Counted from the stretch's first letter, positions 40,073 through 52,923 are shown. The stretch is DNA of 64,000 bases from Megamerina dolium (GCA_963854835.1 OY978530.1:36942139-37006138), one strand, 5' to 3'. Translations and numbers: made by a program. Notes: generated by a model not told the origin, from the sequence alone.

Positions 40073-43004
40073 GCTCACGACAAACGCTCCATCGATAAAA
40101 CCGTTAACAGTGACAGCTACCTGCACGTAACGACGCAATGCGTACAATTACACCAGCGGCAGAGGTTGATGCGTTGCGGTAAAAATTTATATACTAGCAA
40201 TTGACCGCAAAAACATTGAAGGCTGGTTTCTTAGTCTTGACTATTGGTTTCCAGCAATGGGAATAAAGAGCGATAACCAGAAGTTCAGCACTGTTATGGC
40301 TGCGCTTGGTCCGAGAGTGCTTCAGGATTATTTAGCAACAGTAGGACAAATACCTGATCAAGGTCGCTACGAGCACGTAAAGCGTCGCCTAATAACCTTC
40401 TGTACCGATAGTCAGTCGATTAAATCAAATACTGAACGAAACACAGTTGGGTGATCAGAGGCCGAGTCAACTGTATTCAGAGATGAAACGCTTAGTGGGC
40501 GATACTATGAGCGAAACAGCAGTAAAAAATATATGGGCAAAACGTTTGCCAATATACGGCCAAGCAGCAGTAGCCGCCTGCTCAGGATCGCCACAAGAAT
40601 ACACATCGCAATTAGCGAATTGACTAAACGTTTTGACCGAATGTACACCGAACGCGGCAGTGAGCATGACCGTTATCAGCACCGTTACCGACGACAGCCA
40701 CGTGAGCGACGCCAAAGTAAAACACCAGTTGACCCTGACGAGTGCTGGTACCACCGAAAATTTGGCTTAATCAGCAGATCACCCTATAAGCACTATAAAG
40801 GCAGCAGCTGTGATTGAAATCAAAAATGAATCACAGCGGTCTCTGGTGCGACAACAACGGCGGTCACCAGAGTTAACCGCCTAACAATTAATGACCGAAA
40901 ATCAGCCATTCCTTTTTTATTCGACATTTCTGTTTTACCTTGCCGATATACGCACGTTGCTACACCTTCGACCATTAAACTCTACGCCGCTAATGGTTCA
41001 CCCATCGCCCCACATGGACAACGACTACTACGTCTTGATCTCGGCCTACGAAGACCTTTCGATTGGATGTTTACAATCGCTGATGTTCGTGCACCGATCA
41101 TTGGAGCTGACTTTATACGTCATTATAGTTTGTTAATAGATTTAAAAAATAATAAGCAAATCGACAGTCTGACAAAAATTCATACAACATGCGCTGTAAA
41201 AATAGTAGACCAAATAAAAATACGCACCTTTGATTGTGCAACACAATGTACTCATCTGTTAACAGAGTTCCATGATATTACACGCTTATCGACTGAGAGT
41301 GAGCGCAAGACATTTTCTACGCAACACAGGATCGAAACAACGGGACAGCCAGCATTTGCACGCGTACGCCGGCTGGAACCATTCAAATTGCAAATGGCGA
41401 AAAATGAGTTTGAATACTTGTTGCGACAGGGTCCAGCAGCAGCAGCTACTCCAGCCCATTGCATATGGTAAAGAAAGCTGACGGATCATAGCGCCCATGT
41501 GGCGATTATCGAAAGCTTACTGCGCAAACCACACCCGACCGATATCCGATACCCTACCTGCAAGATTTTATGGCTACACTTTATGGCAAAAAAATCTTCA
41601 GCAAAATAGATTTGCAGAAAGCGTACCATCAACTGCCAATCCACCCTGATGACGTTCACAAAACGGCAATTACGACGCCATTTGAACATTATGAGTATCT
41701 TTATATGCCATTCGGCTTGCGAAATGCCGCTCAGTCTTTTCAAAGGTTGATACACGAAGCCCTGCGAGGTTTACAGTTCGTTTTTGCATATATAGACGAC
41801 ATACTAGTTGCATCACGAGAAAATGAAGAACACCACCGTCATCTAAGACTTGTTTTCGAACGCCTGAGAAAATACGGCCTTGCTATTAACCCAGCAAAAT
41901 GCGAATTTTGTGTAAAACGAATAAAATTTTTAGGATATTTTATTACAGATTCCGGCATTCAACCTTTACCAGAACGAGTCGAAGCTATTATCAAGTTCGA
42001 AAAGCCCACCGAAGCACAACAATTGAAGACATTTTTGGCTACATTGAACTTTTACCACAAGTTCCTACCACGCGCAGTCGAGTATCAAAGGGTATTGACA
42101 ACGATGATTCCTGGCAACAGGCGTAATGAAAAAACAGCTCTTAATTGGACTAACGAACAGACGGCAGCGTTTGAGAGAGCTCAGTACGAGCTTTCTAACG
42201 CCGCCATCTTAGCACACCCCCGAAGATATTCTGTTTTATCTTTGGCCACGGACACATACGATTTGGCCGTTGGATCGGTGTTAAACCAGTTAACAAAAAA
42301 TTATCCCCTTGGGGGACGTATGATCGCGAGCTACTCGCGATATACAAGGCTATAAAACATTTCAAGTACATGCTTGAAGGACGAGAATTTAACGAGTTGA
42401 CCGATCATAAGCCACTTATATTCGCTTTTCAGCAGAGCAGCGACAAAGCTACACCACGACAATGACGACCTCTCGACTTCATCAGCCAATATTCGACAGA
42501 TATTCGTCACATCCAAGGGACAAGCAATCATATATCCGACCTACTCTCCAGAATTAATGCTATTAAATGCCAAATCGACTTCCATGAAATAGCAAACGCA
42601 CAACGAAACGACGATGAGCTAGAAATACTGCTCAAAGGTAATTCGACATCTCTTAAATTCCAACTTCTGAAAATTCCAGGTGACGCGAGCGAACTATGGT
42701 GTGATATATCTATGCAAACCGTCCGTCCATTCATACCAAAACGATTTAGAATACAAATTTTAAACAACGTTCATTCCATGTCGCATCCAGGTTCCAAGGC
42801 AACCGTTACAATGGTTACAGAACGTTTTGTTTGGCCAAGCATACTCAAGGCTGCCAAAAATTTCGTACGATGCTGCATTCAGTGCCAAAAGTCAAAAGTG
42901 TATCGCCACACCAAGTCACCATTACAAGAATATAATCCACCTGATCGACGTTTCGACCACATCAACATTGATATAATCGGGCCACTACCATTACACAATG
43001 GCCA
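40073..43004 (+). pseudogene. CsRn1-like Gypsy Gag-Pol, broken and 3'-truncated
   Basis: Gag (DYWFPAMGIKSDNQKFSTVM) at 40200-40450 and, in another frame, PSQLYSEMKRLVGDTMSE; CWYHRKFG, a Gag C-terminal Cys-His mark of the CsRn1 clade, at about 40745. Protease region (PFLFDISVLPC) at about 40910 has lost the DTG triad. RT is open at 41570-42340 ([28 protein letters not shown] intact, [16 protein letters not shown]). RNase H (ELTDHKPLIFAFQ) is at about 42400 and the integrase zinc-binding part (HSMSHPGSKATVTMV, CCIQCQKSKV) at 42770-42900. It stops at IDIIGPLPL (about 43000), the first catalytic Asp of integrase, at the mariner junction. No 3' LTR. Confidence 0.85.
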
Positions 43005-44022
43005 TCCAAGCCATTTACCGACGCCTTCATAAAAATCGAAGTGCTGTTCGGCGAGCGCGTGACCCATCGACGAAAACAGGTGATAGTCAGAAGGTGCCAG
43101 GTCTGGTGAATAAGCGGGATGAGGTAGCATCTCCCAATTGAGTGTGTCCAAGTAGTTTTGGTCCAGTTTTGACGTGTACGATGGGGCGTTGTCGTGGAAA
43201 AAATCAGCTTCTCAAGTCTTTGTTCATAACCAGGCCTTTTTCACCCAAAGCACAGTTTCACTAGGTCTCGACAGCTCGTAGTAGATGACACCTTACTGAT
43301 CCCACCAAACGCACAGCGATTTGGTCTTGGAGAAGAAGTTGCTGGTTGGCCGGGATCGACCCACGATTTTTTTCGTTTAGGATTCTCAAAGTATATCGAC
43401 CTTTCATCGGAAGTGACCACAAGATGCAGGAACGACTTTCTTTTTTGTCTAGCAAGCTAGATTTCGCATGTGTTATGGCGTCGCTTCATCTGCCTATCGT
43501 TCAATTGATGGGGTACATATTTTCCAAATTTTTGAACCTTCCCCATGCCTCGTAAACGTATGGAAATGGCTTGTTGCGTAACACCTAACTGTTCGGCAAG
43601 CATTTTTTGCGATTGGGTGTTGTCCTCATCCAAAAGAGTTTGAAAATCATGGTCCTCAACTTTTCTGGGTCTACTTTCACGCTTCTTGTCACTCAAGTCA
43701 AAATGGCCTTCTTTGAACCGACGAAACCAGTCTCTGCAAGTGCAAGTGCACTGTCTCCACAAGCATTCGATGCTACTCAGAAGCAGATTTCTTCAAATTG
43801 AAGCAAGAAAGTAGAGCTTCCCGAATATGCTCTTTTTCTGGCACGAAACTAGACACGATTATAAGAGGGAAAATGTATGTTGTTATATGAAATCACTGAT
43901 GATGTTTACTAATTGATGTAAACAGATGTCGAACTCATAAAAAGGGATTCACAGTCGATAATAGCTCAATATGCTCACTAACGCCATCTACGAGCCAACA
44001 GCGGATTTAAGCTTGTACATCT

Positions 44023-44024
<2 letters not shown>
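43005..44024 (-). pseudogene. Mauritiana-subfamily mariner, internally deleted
   Basis: The terminus at 44001-44024 reads CCAGATGTACAAGCTTAAAT on the minus strand, resembling mariner ends, and is followed by TA. Transposase pieces: FVPEKEHIREALLSCFNLKK (about 43850-43790), CRDWFRRFKEGHFDLSDKK and VTQQAISIRLRGMGKVQK (43740-43540), LDKKESRSCILW (about 43455), and LDTLNWEMLPHPAYSPDLAP with SDYHLF carrying the third catalytic Asp (43151-43080). The stretch with the second Asp is deleted near 43200-43260. The other terminus is missing at the junction with the Gypsy integrase. Confidence 0.8.
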
Positions 44025-44075
<51 letters not shown>

Positions 44076-44092
44076 TTTTTTTTTTTTTTTTT
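44025..44092. repeat. (TA)n tract and poly-T
   Basis: TA repeat beginning at the target TA of the mariner, then 18 T at 44075-44092, which is the A-tail of the minus-strand R1 LINE to the right. Confidence 0.93.
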
Positions 44093-45718
44093 GTATTCGA
44101 AGGGGGAATCTTTCTTAGATACCGTCCACCATAGACGGCATGTACGATTCATACTGTCCGCTAAAGGTACACCTCATTCGGGACCACGCCCAGTCAGTAA
44201 TATCTTACTATGCTGGACTTGCGAACCAGTACGCCTACGTACTAAACCCTTAACTCCGACCTCTATAGCTTGTTTGTGTCCTGCGGGACCGCCGTTAAGC
44301 ACTACTTCGCAGGACTAAGCTGAGCTAATATGCCTCTTCAAACATCCCGTACATGGCGTTCACACAGCTGCAGTTATATTTCTCCGCTGCCACTCCTTCT
44401 TCCTGAGCTCCTTGAGAGCTATTGCAGCCCATTCTTTCATCTTAAACCACACCAAACTCGATCGCAGCATATGGCTCACAATGTTATCAGGTGTTATCCT
44501 TTCATTTATTATCTTCTCTATGGTCATTCTCTGCGTCTCAAATCTTAGGCAGAAGAAAAAGATATGCTGAGCGTTTTCGCCAACAGTGTTGCAGAATGAA
44601 CATTCTGTCGCGTCATCATGACCGAATCTGTGGAGGTACTCTCTGAAACAACCATGGCCCGTCAAAAACTGCGTAAGGTAGTAGTCTGTCTCTCCGTGTC
44701 CTCTTTCGACCCAAGCTTGCACGTTTCTGATGAGCCTGTGGGTCCACCTCCCTTTTCCTGCGGCGTCCCATTGACTTTGCCATTCATCTAGGCTCGTCTG
44801 TCTCTCCTCTTTCCGTTCGGTTGCCGTTAACCGTCTATTCAGGCTTTTGGTTCTGTTATATACTCTGCCCAACTCCGAGGCCATTATGTCCGGCGGCATA
44901 ATGCCGGATATAATACCGGCACCTTCTTGTGACACTGTCCTAAATGCACATGCAACTCTAATAGCGCTTAACCTGAAAACTATCTTCGCCTTCTTCGAGT
45001 ATGTCTTTTGCCGCAGAGCTGCCCCCCATATAGGCGCCGCGTACATCAATATTGATTGACTGACTTTAGCCAGGAGCGCTCTCCTACTCTGGCTGGGGCC
45101 ACCAATGTTGGCCATGATTCTCGTCAGAGCCGCTGTCATTGTTGCCGCCTTCCCGCAGGCTTTTTCGATATGCGCCTTGAAGTTGAGCCTCGTATCAATC
45201 ATTACACCTAGATACCTCAACGAAGGTTGCGTTGTAATGTTGTAGCCGTCAATGTTTAGGGTGATTTTTTCGAGTTTTTTCCTGCTCGTGATAAGTACAG
45301 CCTCTGTTTTCTGTACCGCAAGCTGGAGCTTTGTCGTCGTGAGCCAATCCTTAATTTTCGAAGCTGTCTCTCTGCAGATGCTCTGAACTTGGGAGAGCTC
45401 CTTCGCAACGATCGTCACGGCAATGTCGTCCGCGTAGCCAATTATCTGGGCTTCTTTTGGCAATGGAAGGTTTAACACCCCATCGTACAGCACGTTCCAC
45501 AGTAGCGGGCCAAGTACAGATCCCTGCGGCACTCCACCCGTCACCACGTAGCTTTTGGGCCCTTCGTCCGTGTCATACAACAGTAGTCTGTCAGACAGAT
45601 AACTATTTATTATTCGCATTAGGTACGCTGGCGTTCCCTTTGCCTCCAATGCCCTCATAATAAGATGCCAGTTTGCCGAGTTGAAGGCATTTTGTACGTC
45701 TAGTGTCACTACTGCACA

Positions 45719-45719
<1 letters not shown>
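44093..45719 (-). mobile_element. R1-clade LINE, 5'-truncated
   Basis: Comprises a poly-A tail (to the left), about 270 bp of 3' UTR (44093-44359) and the C-terminal two thirds of ORF2. The 5' end is cut within the RT fingers at 45719, where a run of 36 T begins. Confidence 0.85.
44360..45709 (-). CDS. R1-clade LINE ORF2, RT to C-terminus (partial, 449 aa open)
   Basis: Uninterrupted frame from VTLDVQNAFNSANW in the RT fingers, through VVTGGVPQGSVLGPLLWN, the catalytic IGYADDIAV and the thumb (SLRYLGVMIDTRLNFKAHI), to a C-terminal Cys-His motif (CSFCNTVGENAQHIFFFC) typical of R1-type ORF2. There is no RNase H domain. The apparent Met at 45709 is internal; the real N-terminus with endonuclease was lost at integration. 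Although open, it is only a partial protein. No stop in 449 codons suggests a young insertion. Confidence 0.88.
   Translation of the reverse strand: MTLDVQNAFNSANWHLIMRALEAKGTPAYLMRIINSYLSDRLLLYDTDEGPKSYVVTGGVPQGSVLGPLLWNVLYDGVLNLPLPKEAQIIGYADDIAVTIVAKELSQVQSICRETASKIKDWLTTTKLQLAVQKTEAVLITSRKKLEKITLNIDGYNITTQPSLRYLGVMIDTRLNFKAHIEKACGKAATMTAALTRIMANIGGPSQSRRALLAKVSQSILMYAAPIWGAALRQKTYSKKAKIVFRLSAIRVACAFRTVSQEGAGIISGIMPPDIMASELGRVYNRTKSLNRRLTATERKEERQTSLDEWQSQWDAAGKGRWTHRLIRNVQAWVERGHGETDYYLTQFLTGHGCFREYLHRFGHDDATECSFCNTVGENAQHIFFFCLRFETQRMTIEKIINERITPDNIVSHMLRSSLVWFKMKEWAAIALKELRKKEWQRRNITAAV

Positions 45720-45720
<1 letters not shown>

Positions 45721-45806
<86 letters not shown>
45721..45806. 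repeat. Poly-T, then (TA)n and (TG)n
   Basis: 36 T at 45722-45757, then a few TA, then TG repeats to about 45806. The poly-T sits at the 5' truncation point of the R1 copy and could be the A-tail of another minus-strand insertion. Confidence 0.95.
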
Positions 45807-45812
<6 letters not shown>

Positions 45813-46929
45813 CTCGGATCATTTAGATGTGAATTTGGAAAATTTTGATAAATTGGTTATTTTTAAAAATGATAAGAGGATAAAGTTCTACTATATGTGG
45901 TTCGAAATATAGTCGTACAGATATGAGTTTTGGGACTCCCATTAATTTAAGGTGAGTCATGGAGAGAGGGCTATGGAACGGCAATAACATTTTAAGGCCT
46001 CCGTTCAAGAAACACTAGGTGGAGTAGCTTATTCTGTTGGAACATTTAAGTAGTGGGCATGCTGAAGAGAACTCGCGTACATAATATCTTTCTCTTGTTA
46101 TGGGATTTAACCACAAATTGGAGTTGCTAGCTGGTCTATTAACCCTCGAAACAGAGCTCCGGGAACAAGCCAGTGTGCACGCGGGCTATCGACACCACTG
46201 AAAATTCCACCAATTCGTCGATTGTTACACATCACACAGATCATAACGATACAGATGAACTATTGAAATCCGCCCAACATAAAAATACATTATATAAACA
46301 TTTCTTTCAGATATTGTATATTGTAGTTTATACACCATTAGAAAGGAAATTGTGTAGCCTTAATTTTGGTGGTAAAGCTTTAATAGGTTAATGAGGTTTT
46401 TTCGGAGAAACAAATAGCATTAAACCAAATTTTATAAACAATTTTTTTTTCTCTCCTTCACTTTAAAAAAATTAAAAATTTATATAGAATTTTATATAGA
46501 GTAAGTTTGGCATATATGGCCCACCCTTAACATTTGTGCCAGTACAAGTGCGAATTCAGCATTAATTCATTCATTTGTTTTATTTTTAAGCGTTAAAAAT
46601 ATTATCAATTCAGTCTCCAATAAACAATAGTCAAAAAAATAACATAAATAAAATATATAATAGAAAAATCAAAGGAACATTAAATTAGCACTTTTATATG
46701 GACGTGTCAAAAATGGACCAGGGTGCTCCATATTTAACTCAATTTATGAGCAGCAAAAATCACAAAAAAAAATATTTATTTTCGTTTCCAGAACATAATT
46801 CATTGAGAACATTCTACATATAACACATTGCACCCATGCTTCTCCTCCTTTGTCGTCAGAAAACTAACAATGAACAATAGGTGCAGTTTGTGTCATCTTG
46901 ATTAGATCTATCTGGACTAATATCGGGCG
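45807..46929. other. Unassigned AT-rich region
   Basis: No convincing coding sequence. Motifs 'tatggcccaccct' at about 46517 and 'ctccatatttaac' at 46727 resemble 'atatggcccacta' at 54084 on the far side of the pogo-like remnant and may belong to that element's outer parts. Small ORFs at 45823-46008 and 46173-46391 are not supported. Confidence 0.3.
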
Positions 46930-47178
46930 AGTCATTTCAGATGAAATTGTTGTCTCTTTCTGATGAAGTGTATTCTTCTACACGTTGACTTTTCTTCTAA
47001 AAAATACGTTTGAAGTAAATAAGTTTAAACATTATTTTGTAGTTTCTATCTAAGTACCTTCTTTTTTGAAATGTTTTCTTTCCATGTGCCTTTTTCAAGT
47101 TCTGTCTTTAATTTCTTGACATGTCTCTCGCCCTTTGTTTTCTCCAAAGATTCTTCTAAAGCCTGCTTGTACGGTGAT
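46930..47178 (-). pseudogene. Pogo/Tigger-like transposase, C-terminal part
   Basis: Minus-strand frame from 47178: SPYKQALEESLEKTKGERHV then KKLKTELEKGTWKENISKK, a Lys/Glu-rich tail typical of the end of pogo/Tigger (CENP-B-like) transposases. A donor-like AAG|GTACTTA (GT at 47057-47056) and an acceptor TTTTTTAG (AG at 46998-46997) would remove a 61-base intron and join to KKSQRVEEYTSSERDNNF before a stop. It is separated from the N-terminal part at 53404-53788 by BEL copy E. The DDE catalytic core is absent, so this is an internally deleted copy. Confidence 0.5.
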
Positions 47179-47655
47179 TGTCCGCGCCCCCCTTGCAATC
47201 ATATCATCGCCGCTTGTGCCTATTGCAATTCTTCGTCGTCATTGTGAACAGCATACACTCTCAATACAGCAGCCGCAGTCGCTGCTAACGTCATCGTCGT
47301 CGTCATAATCATCATCGTAATCATCGTCATCGTCATAACCATCATCGTCATAATCATCGTCATAATCATCGTCATCGTCATCGGCATCATCGTCATTCGC
47401 GATCACATCACCTCATTACTGCAACTGTAAATCGACAGTTATGTACATAGGTACAGCCAAATCACACCATGTCTTTTATATTCTTTACAAAAACAATGAT
47501 TTATATTGTCATATATGAGTCGATGAAACAAATATAAAATAGAATAAATTCATTACGATTACAGAAGTAACACGAGTCGGTTGGAATATTTTTTGCATAA
47601 ATTAAATTAAAACTAATTGAAACAAAAATTGTAGAAAAATCTCTACAATTCACCA
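47179..47655 (+). repeat. 5' LTR of BEL copy E
   Basis: Starts TGTCCGCGCC, ends CAATTCACCA. Contains a CATCGT/CATAAT hexamer array (about 47290-47400) that differs in length and order from the 3' LTR, probably by slippage. Confidence 0.88.
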
Positions 47656-47673
47656 AGGTCCTTCGAGCCGGAT
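47656..47673 (+). other. Primer-binding site, tRNA-Tyr type
   Basis: AGGTCCTTCGAGCCGGAT directly follows the LTR. It equals the tRNA-Tyr site of copy D except that the first T is A. Confidence 0.75.
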
Positions 47674-47715
47674 TCGCTTATATAATCCACTTCATTTACA
47701 TATTATAACCTCCAA

Positions 47716-50700
47716 ATGGCTTCATCGGACACTTTATCCGAAGCCAGTTCATCGCTTGCCAGCAGTATACGTATAAAGGTTAAGCAACGTACAAATCTAC
47801 TGGCACGATTGCAATCCTGGCATGTTGGCATAGACGACCAATCACAATCACTGCGTCAACTGGAAGTAAAGTTGGAGTTAGTGGAACGTCACTACAATGC
47901 GCTTGAGGAACTGCAGGCTCAGCTGGAAGAGCTTGATGAGTCGCAGCTGGACGAGGACCATCGGATTACCTTTGAACATTCGTATATTGAAGCAAAGGCA
48001 GCAATTACCGACCGCATGGCTGCCTTGCAAATCTCAGCGACTCCGCAGCAATTCAGCAGCACTCATATTTTCAGTGAGCGTCAACAAACTCCTCGCATCA
48101 ACTTACCAAAACTTCAATTGACACACTTTAGTGGGGAGCAGCGTGATTGGTTGGACTTCTACAACGTTTTTTCAACTCTGGTGCACAACAACAGGGAGTT
48201 ATCAGACGTTGAAAAGTTCCAATATTTACGCTCGTGTCTCACAGATTAGGCATCGCGGCTAATTCAATCACTCGAGGTGACCAATGCCAACTACAAAGTT
48301 GCTTTGGAACTCATCGTCGCTCGATTTAACAACAGCCGCCTCATCTTTCAAGCGCACATGCAGCAGATTTGTGATGTTCAATCACTATCTTCATCATCAG
48401 TAATGGTTCTTCGCAATTTCATCGACGTCGTCAACGTAAACCTTCGTGCCATGCAATCACTTGCAATCACTCAGCAGATTGGCGAAGCCATTTTGTTAAT
48501 TTAGTTTCAAAAAAATTAGATGAATCCACGCGAATACGATGGGAGGAGGAAGTATCCTCCAAGTGGGGTACTTCTCAGTCATCACAACTGCGAATGCCAA
48601 CATGGGCAGATCTCGCCACATTTCTAGAACGACGCTGCCAAACCTTCAACGTGCTTGAGGCAGTTCCAACCAACAACACCTCATCTGCTAAAAGGCCATT
48701 GCAGAAGAGGAACTAGCTCTCCTTCGTAGCTACTCAATCCACAACAAAGTGTGCATTTTGCGAAGCCATCACACAACATAGCCCATTCAATTGTGACTCA
48801 TTTAAGAAGTTGAATCCAATCAAGCGATATGTGCAAGTCAAACGACTGAACCTATGCATCAATTGTTTAGGTAAGAATCATTGCTCTAATGCATGCCCTT
48901 CTCGTCATAGGTGCCAACACTATAATGTGAGTCATCATACACTACTACATAGAACACAGGGCGAAAATGACACTTCAAACACCAAGAATGCAGAAAATAG
49001 GAAAACATCCCTAAAGGCCGCCAAATGTGAAAGAGAAGTCATTCTTGCTACCGCTCTTGTTCATTTATGCAGTTAGTCGGGCTCCTCACTCATTGCTCGC
49101 ATTTTGTTGGACTCAGGTTCGCAACTTAACTTCGTAACAGAGCATATCGCACAGCATCTGCGCTTGCCTCATTCTAAACGCAGCATTGAAGTAATGGGAA
49201 TTGGCGTGACTACAACAAAAACTCAGCAGATGTGTTCAGTAGAACTAAAGTCGCTCCATACTGCATACGCTATGAGTGTCGAAGCTGTGATTCTGCCATC
49301 GATTACGTCACAGCAGCCAGCCAGCCTCATAAACATCAAATCATGGAAATTGCCAATAACATTACACTCGCCGATGGTAAGTTTCATGAACCAGGCGGTA
49401 TTGACGGTCTCATCGGTGCAGGCTTATTTTTCGATTTATTGCTTGTAGGCCAGATCAAACTCCCCGGCAGCTCGTCTGTACTCCAAAAAACCAAATTAGG
49501 ATGGATTGTGTCTGGAGTAGCTCCATCACCTCAGTCACCAGTATCATCATCGTCATTCTCGTCATCGCGCACAACCCCTTCTTCGTGTTGTTTACCAATC
49601 TACAAAGTAATCACCACCACTAGTAGTCAGCCTCAGCTTGATTATCTACTTGAGAAATTCTGGATGCTTGAATGTCACAACAATCCACCTAGGTTTCTCT
49701 CAGCTGAAGAAAGGACTTGTGAGGAGTTCTACGAAGCCACAACCACTAGATGCCCGGGCAGCAATAAATTTATCGTGCGCCTGCCATTCAAAGAGGATCC
49801 TCAGACGCTAGGCCATTCACACGACATCGCATTCAAAAGGTTAATTTCTTTGAAATACAAATTCTCACGAAATCATACTCTATTCAAGCACTATGCTGAG
49901 TTCATGGATGAATACAAATCCATGAACCACATGATCAGCATTGAGAACAACACATTAGGGCGCTACTTTATACCTCATCACTATGTGATGAAAGCCGATA
50001 GCAGCACTACTAAGCTTCGTGTCGTCTTCGACGCATCATGTCGAACAACCACGGGAAAAAGCCTCAATGATATTCTCCGTGTTGGTCCCACCTTACAAGA
50101 CGATATCTTTACTATACTAGTACGTTTTCGATGTCACAAATATGTGCTCATGGCCGATATCGCCAAAATGTACCGCCAGGTACTGGTGCACGAAGCTGAT
50201 GCGCCATGGCAATGCATATTGTGGAGTGAGTCATCTGATTCTTCGCCGCAAGTTTATCAACTTCAGACTGTGACTTATGGCACCAGCTCCGCACCATACC
50301 TTGCAACTAAATGCCTTCTTCAGCTAGCTAAGGATGAGTCAAACCGCTTTCCGATTGGGGCGGCCGTCACTCTCAAAGACTTTTATGTTGACAACTTGAT
50401 GACTGGTGCATCAACGGTCGACGAAGTCATGGCAATAAGACAGCAAGTAACATCGCTTCTTAGTAGCGGTGGTTTCCCTCTGCGCAAATTTGCATCGAAC
50501 AATATGAGTATTATCGAAGACATTCCCCAAGAGGACAGAGAAGAAATTGTGAAACTTGGCGATTCCGAATATATTAAAACTCTTGGTCTAAAATGGTCAC
50601 CAATGCAACACGTTTTCATCTTTAACTACACCACTCGTTCATCGGAGTCGAAGGCAACCAAGAGGTCAATATTGTCGCAAATAGCCAGTTTTTTCGATCC

Positions 50701-52886
50701 ACTTGGGCTGCTTAACCCTCTAATCGTCTCGTGCAAACTTCTCATGCAACAGTTGTGGCTACTTAAGCTGGATTGGGACGAAAGCGTGCCACAAGATATC
50801 TACACACAATGGCAAAACTTCCAACAACAATTACGTCTCATCGACAACTTACGAATTCCTAGGTATGTTCCACTTAATAATACCACTGAAATTCATGTGT
50901 TTGCAGATGCCAGCTCAAGGGCTTACGGCGCATGTATTTATTTGGTCACTCGTGCAACGCAAGATACGATGTCATCGCTGGTGTGTGCCAAATCTCGTGT
51001 GGCAGCTAAGAAAGAAGTCAGCTTACCTCGGTTGGAACTATGTGCTACAATGTTGCTAGCAGAACTTCTTCAATCTGTGGTAACCATATATCCGATTCAG
51101 TCAGATCGCATCCACTGTTGGACTGACTCTACTATCGCCTTATGTTGGATTCGCGGCGAACCGTCCAGATGGACGGTCTTCGTGGCCAATCGGGTTTCAA
51201 AAATACAGCAGCTGACATCACACTATACATGGCATCATGTGCCTTCGGCACTCAACCCCGCCGACCTGGTTTCTCGCGGTGCAACAGTGGACGGCATCAG
51301 ACATAGTCAACAGTGGTTCCAAGGCCCCTCTTTTCTGAAGACTTCGCAGGAGAGCTGGCCCGCCTCAGAATATAACGTTCCGCCAGATCCGCCAGAACAG
51401 CGAAAACAGCGATTGGTTTTACTGACAGAACAACAACTTGACATCATAGCCGAACACAAACACATAAACAACTATGCTAAGCTGCTTCGTATATTTACGT
51501 AAGTAAGATGGTTCCGCATGAAAAACCGAGCATCGTCGATCACCTCTAACGAAATCACCACCACATTGTTTATGATTTGTCGATCCATTCAACAAAAATA
51601 CTTTTGCAATGAGCTCACCAAATTGCAAACCAATAAGCCCATTGACAGAACTTCAAAATTATCGTCACTGTCACCATTTTTGCACAACAATTTAATACGT
51701 GTTGGAGGACGAGTGAGAAATTCAACTCTCTCTTTTGATGCCAAACACCCCGTCGTCTTACCATATTCACATCCATTTGTCTACGCACTCATCGTACACC
51801 ATCATCGAAAGTATCTTCATGCAGGAGCGCAGACTCTTCAAAACATACTTCGGTACCAATTTTGGATAATCGGTGGTCGGAAAATAATAAGGCAAGTAAT
51901 TCACAATTGCATAATTTGCTATCGTCTTCGGCCACTTGTAGCGCAACAGATCATGGGGTCCCTTCCATCATCACGCATCACAGCATCGTATCCATTTGAG
52001 ACAACAGGAGTCGACTACTGTGGGCCCTTTCTAATCACCCAACAAATCAGAGGGAGAACTCCAATCAAAAGCTACATCGCTGTGTTTATATGCTTCACAA
52101 CCAAGGCGGTACACTTTGAACTGGTACCCGCCCTATCAACAGCAGCGTTCATTGCAGCTCTTAAGCGCTTTATAGCTCTCCGCGGTAAGTGCCGTGTTAT
52201 CGTTTCTGATAACTCTACCAACTTCGTCGGCGCAAATCGTGAGCTCCGTGAACTTTTGAAGTCCTTCATGGCCCAAGAGCACCTCAATCCTGTCGAACAC
52301 TTTTGCAAAAACGAGGGCATAGAATGGAGGTTCATTCCTACAAGGTCGCCTCATTTCGGGGGCTTATGGGAAAGCGCAGTTAAGCTCGCAAAGAATCACC
52401 TCCGTCGTGTTATCGGTCTGCACATCCTATCACACGACGAACTACATACTGTCGTCTGCCAAGCAGAAGCAGTCGTAAATAGTCGCCCACTGACTCCAAT
52501 TTCTTCGGATCCCAGGCCATTTTTTGGTACACCGAATGCTGACTACTGTTCCCGAATCCCTACCAACGTCTGGGAAAATTGTTTCTCTAAAACGTTACCA
52601 AATCGTTCAACACATCCAACAGCAGTTCTGGCAGCGCTGGCATTAAGAATACTTGAAGGAACTTCAGGAGCATACTAAGTGGAACGTGGCGTATCAAAAC
52701 TTAATGGTGAATGACTTGGTATTGCTCAAGGATGATTCAACGCCTCCACTGAAATGGCCCATCGGTAGAATTGCCAAGGTTATTCCTGGAGACGACGATC
52801 TGGTTAGAGTGGTAGAGGTCAAAACTTCAGATGGAGTATACAAACGGGCCATTGCTAGCGTGTGCAAGCATCCCATCGACATGTGA
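47716..52886 (+). pseudogene. BEL/Pao copy E Gag-Pol, broken; RT active site YVDN
   Basis: Gag begins at 47716 (MASSDTLSEASSSLA) and stops at TAG 48247-48249; further Gag pieces and knuckles (LCINCLGKNHCSNAC, CQHYNVSHHTLLH) follow to 49076. Protease (LLDSGSQLNFV) is at about 49105. RT and RNase H are in one long open frame 49232-51502 (LMADIAKMYRQV; FYVDNLMTG, where the second catalytic Asp is Asn at 50393-50395; VFADASSRAYG). Integrase frame 51518-52678 keeps GVDYCGPF, VSDNSTNFVGA and GGLWESAVK. A shift or deletion near 52520-52650 leads to the C-terminal frame ending at 52886. Confidence 0.92.
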
Positions 52887-52907
52887 TACTCATTGAAAGC
52901 ACATGCT

Positions 52908-52923
52908 TTCAAAGGCGGGAGTA
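52908..52923 (+). other. Polypurine tract of BEL copy E
   Basis: TTCAAAGGCGGGAGTA precedes the 3' LTR. Confidence 0.7.

Noticed and set aside
47179..47200. Start of the copy E LTR as a relic of copy D's polypurine tract
   Set aside because: Both contain 'ccccccttgca', but the E sequence is present at both of its LTRs and the surrounding bases do not match.
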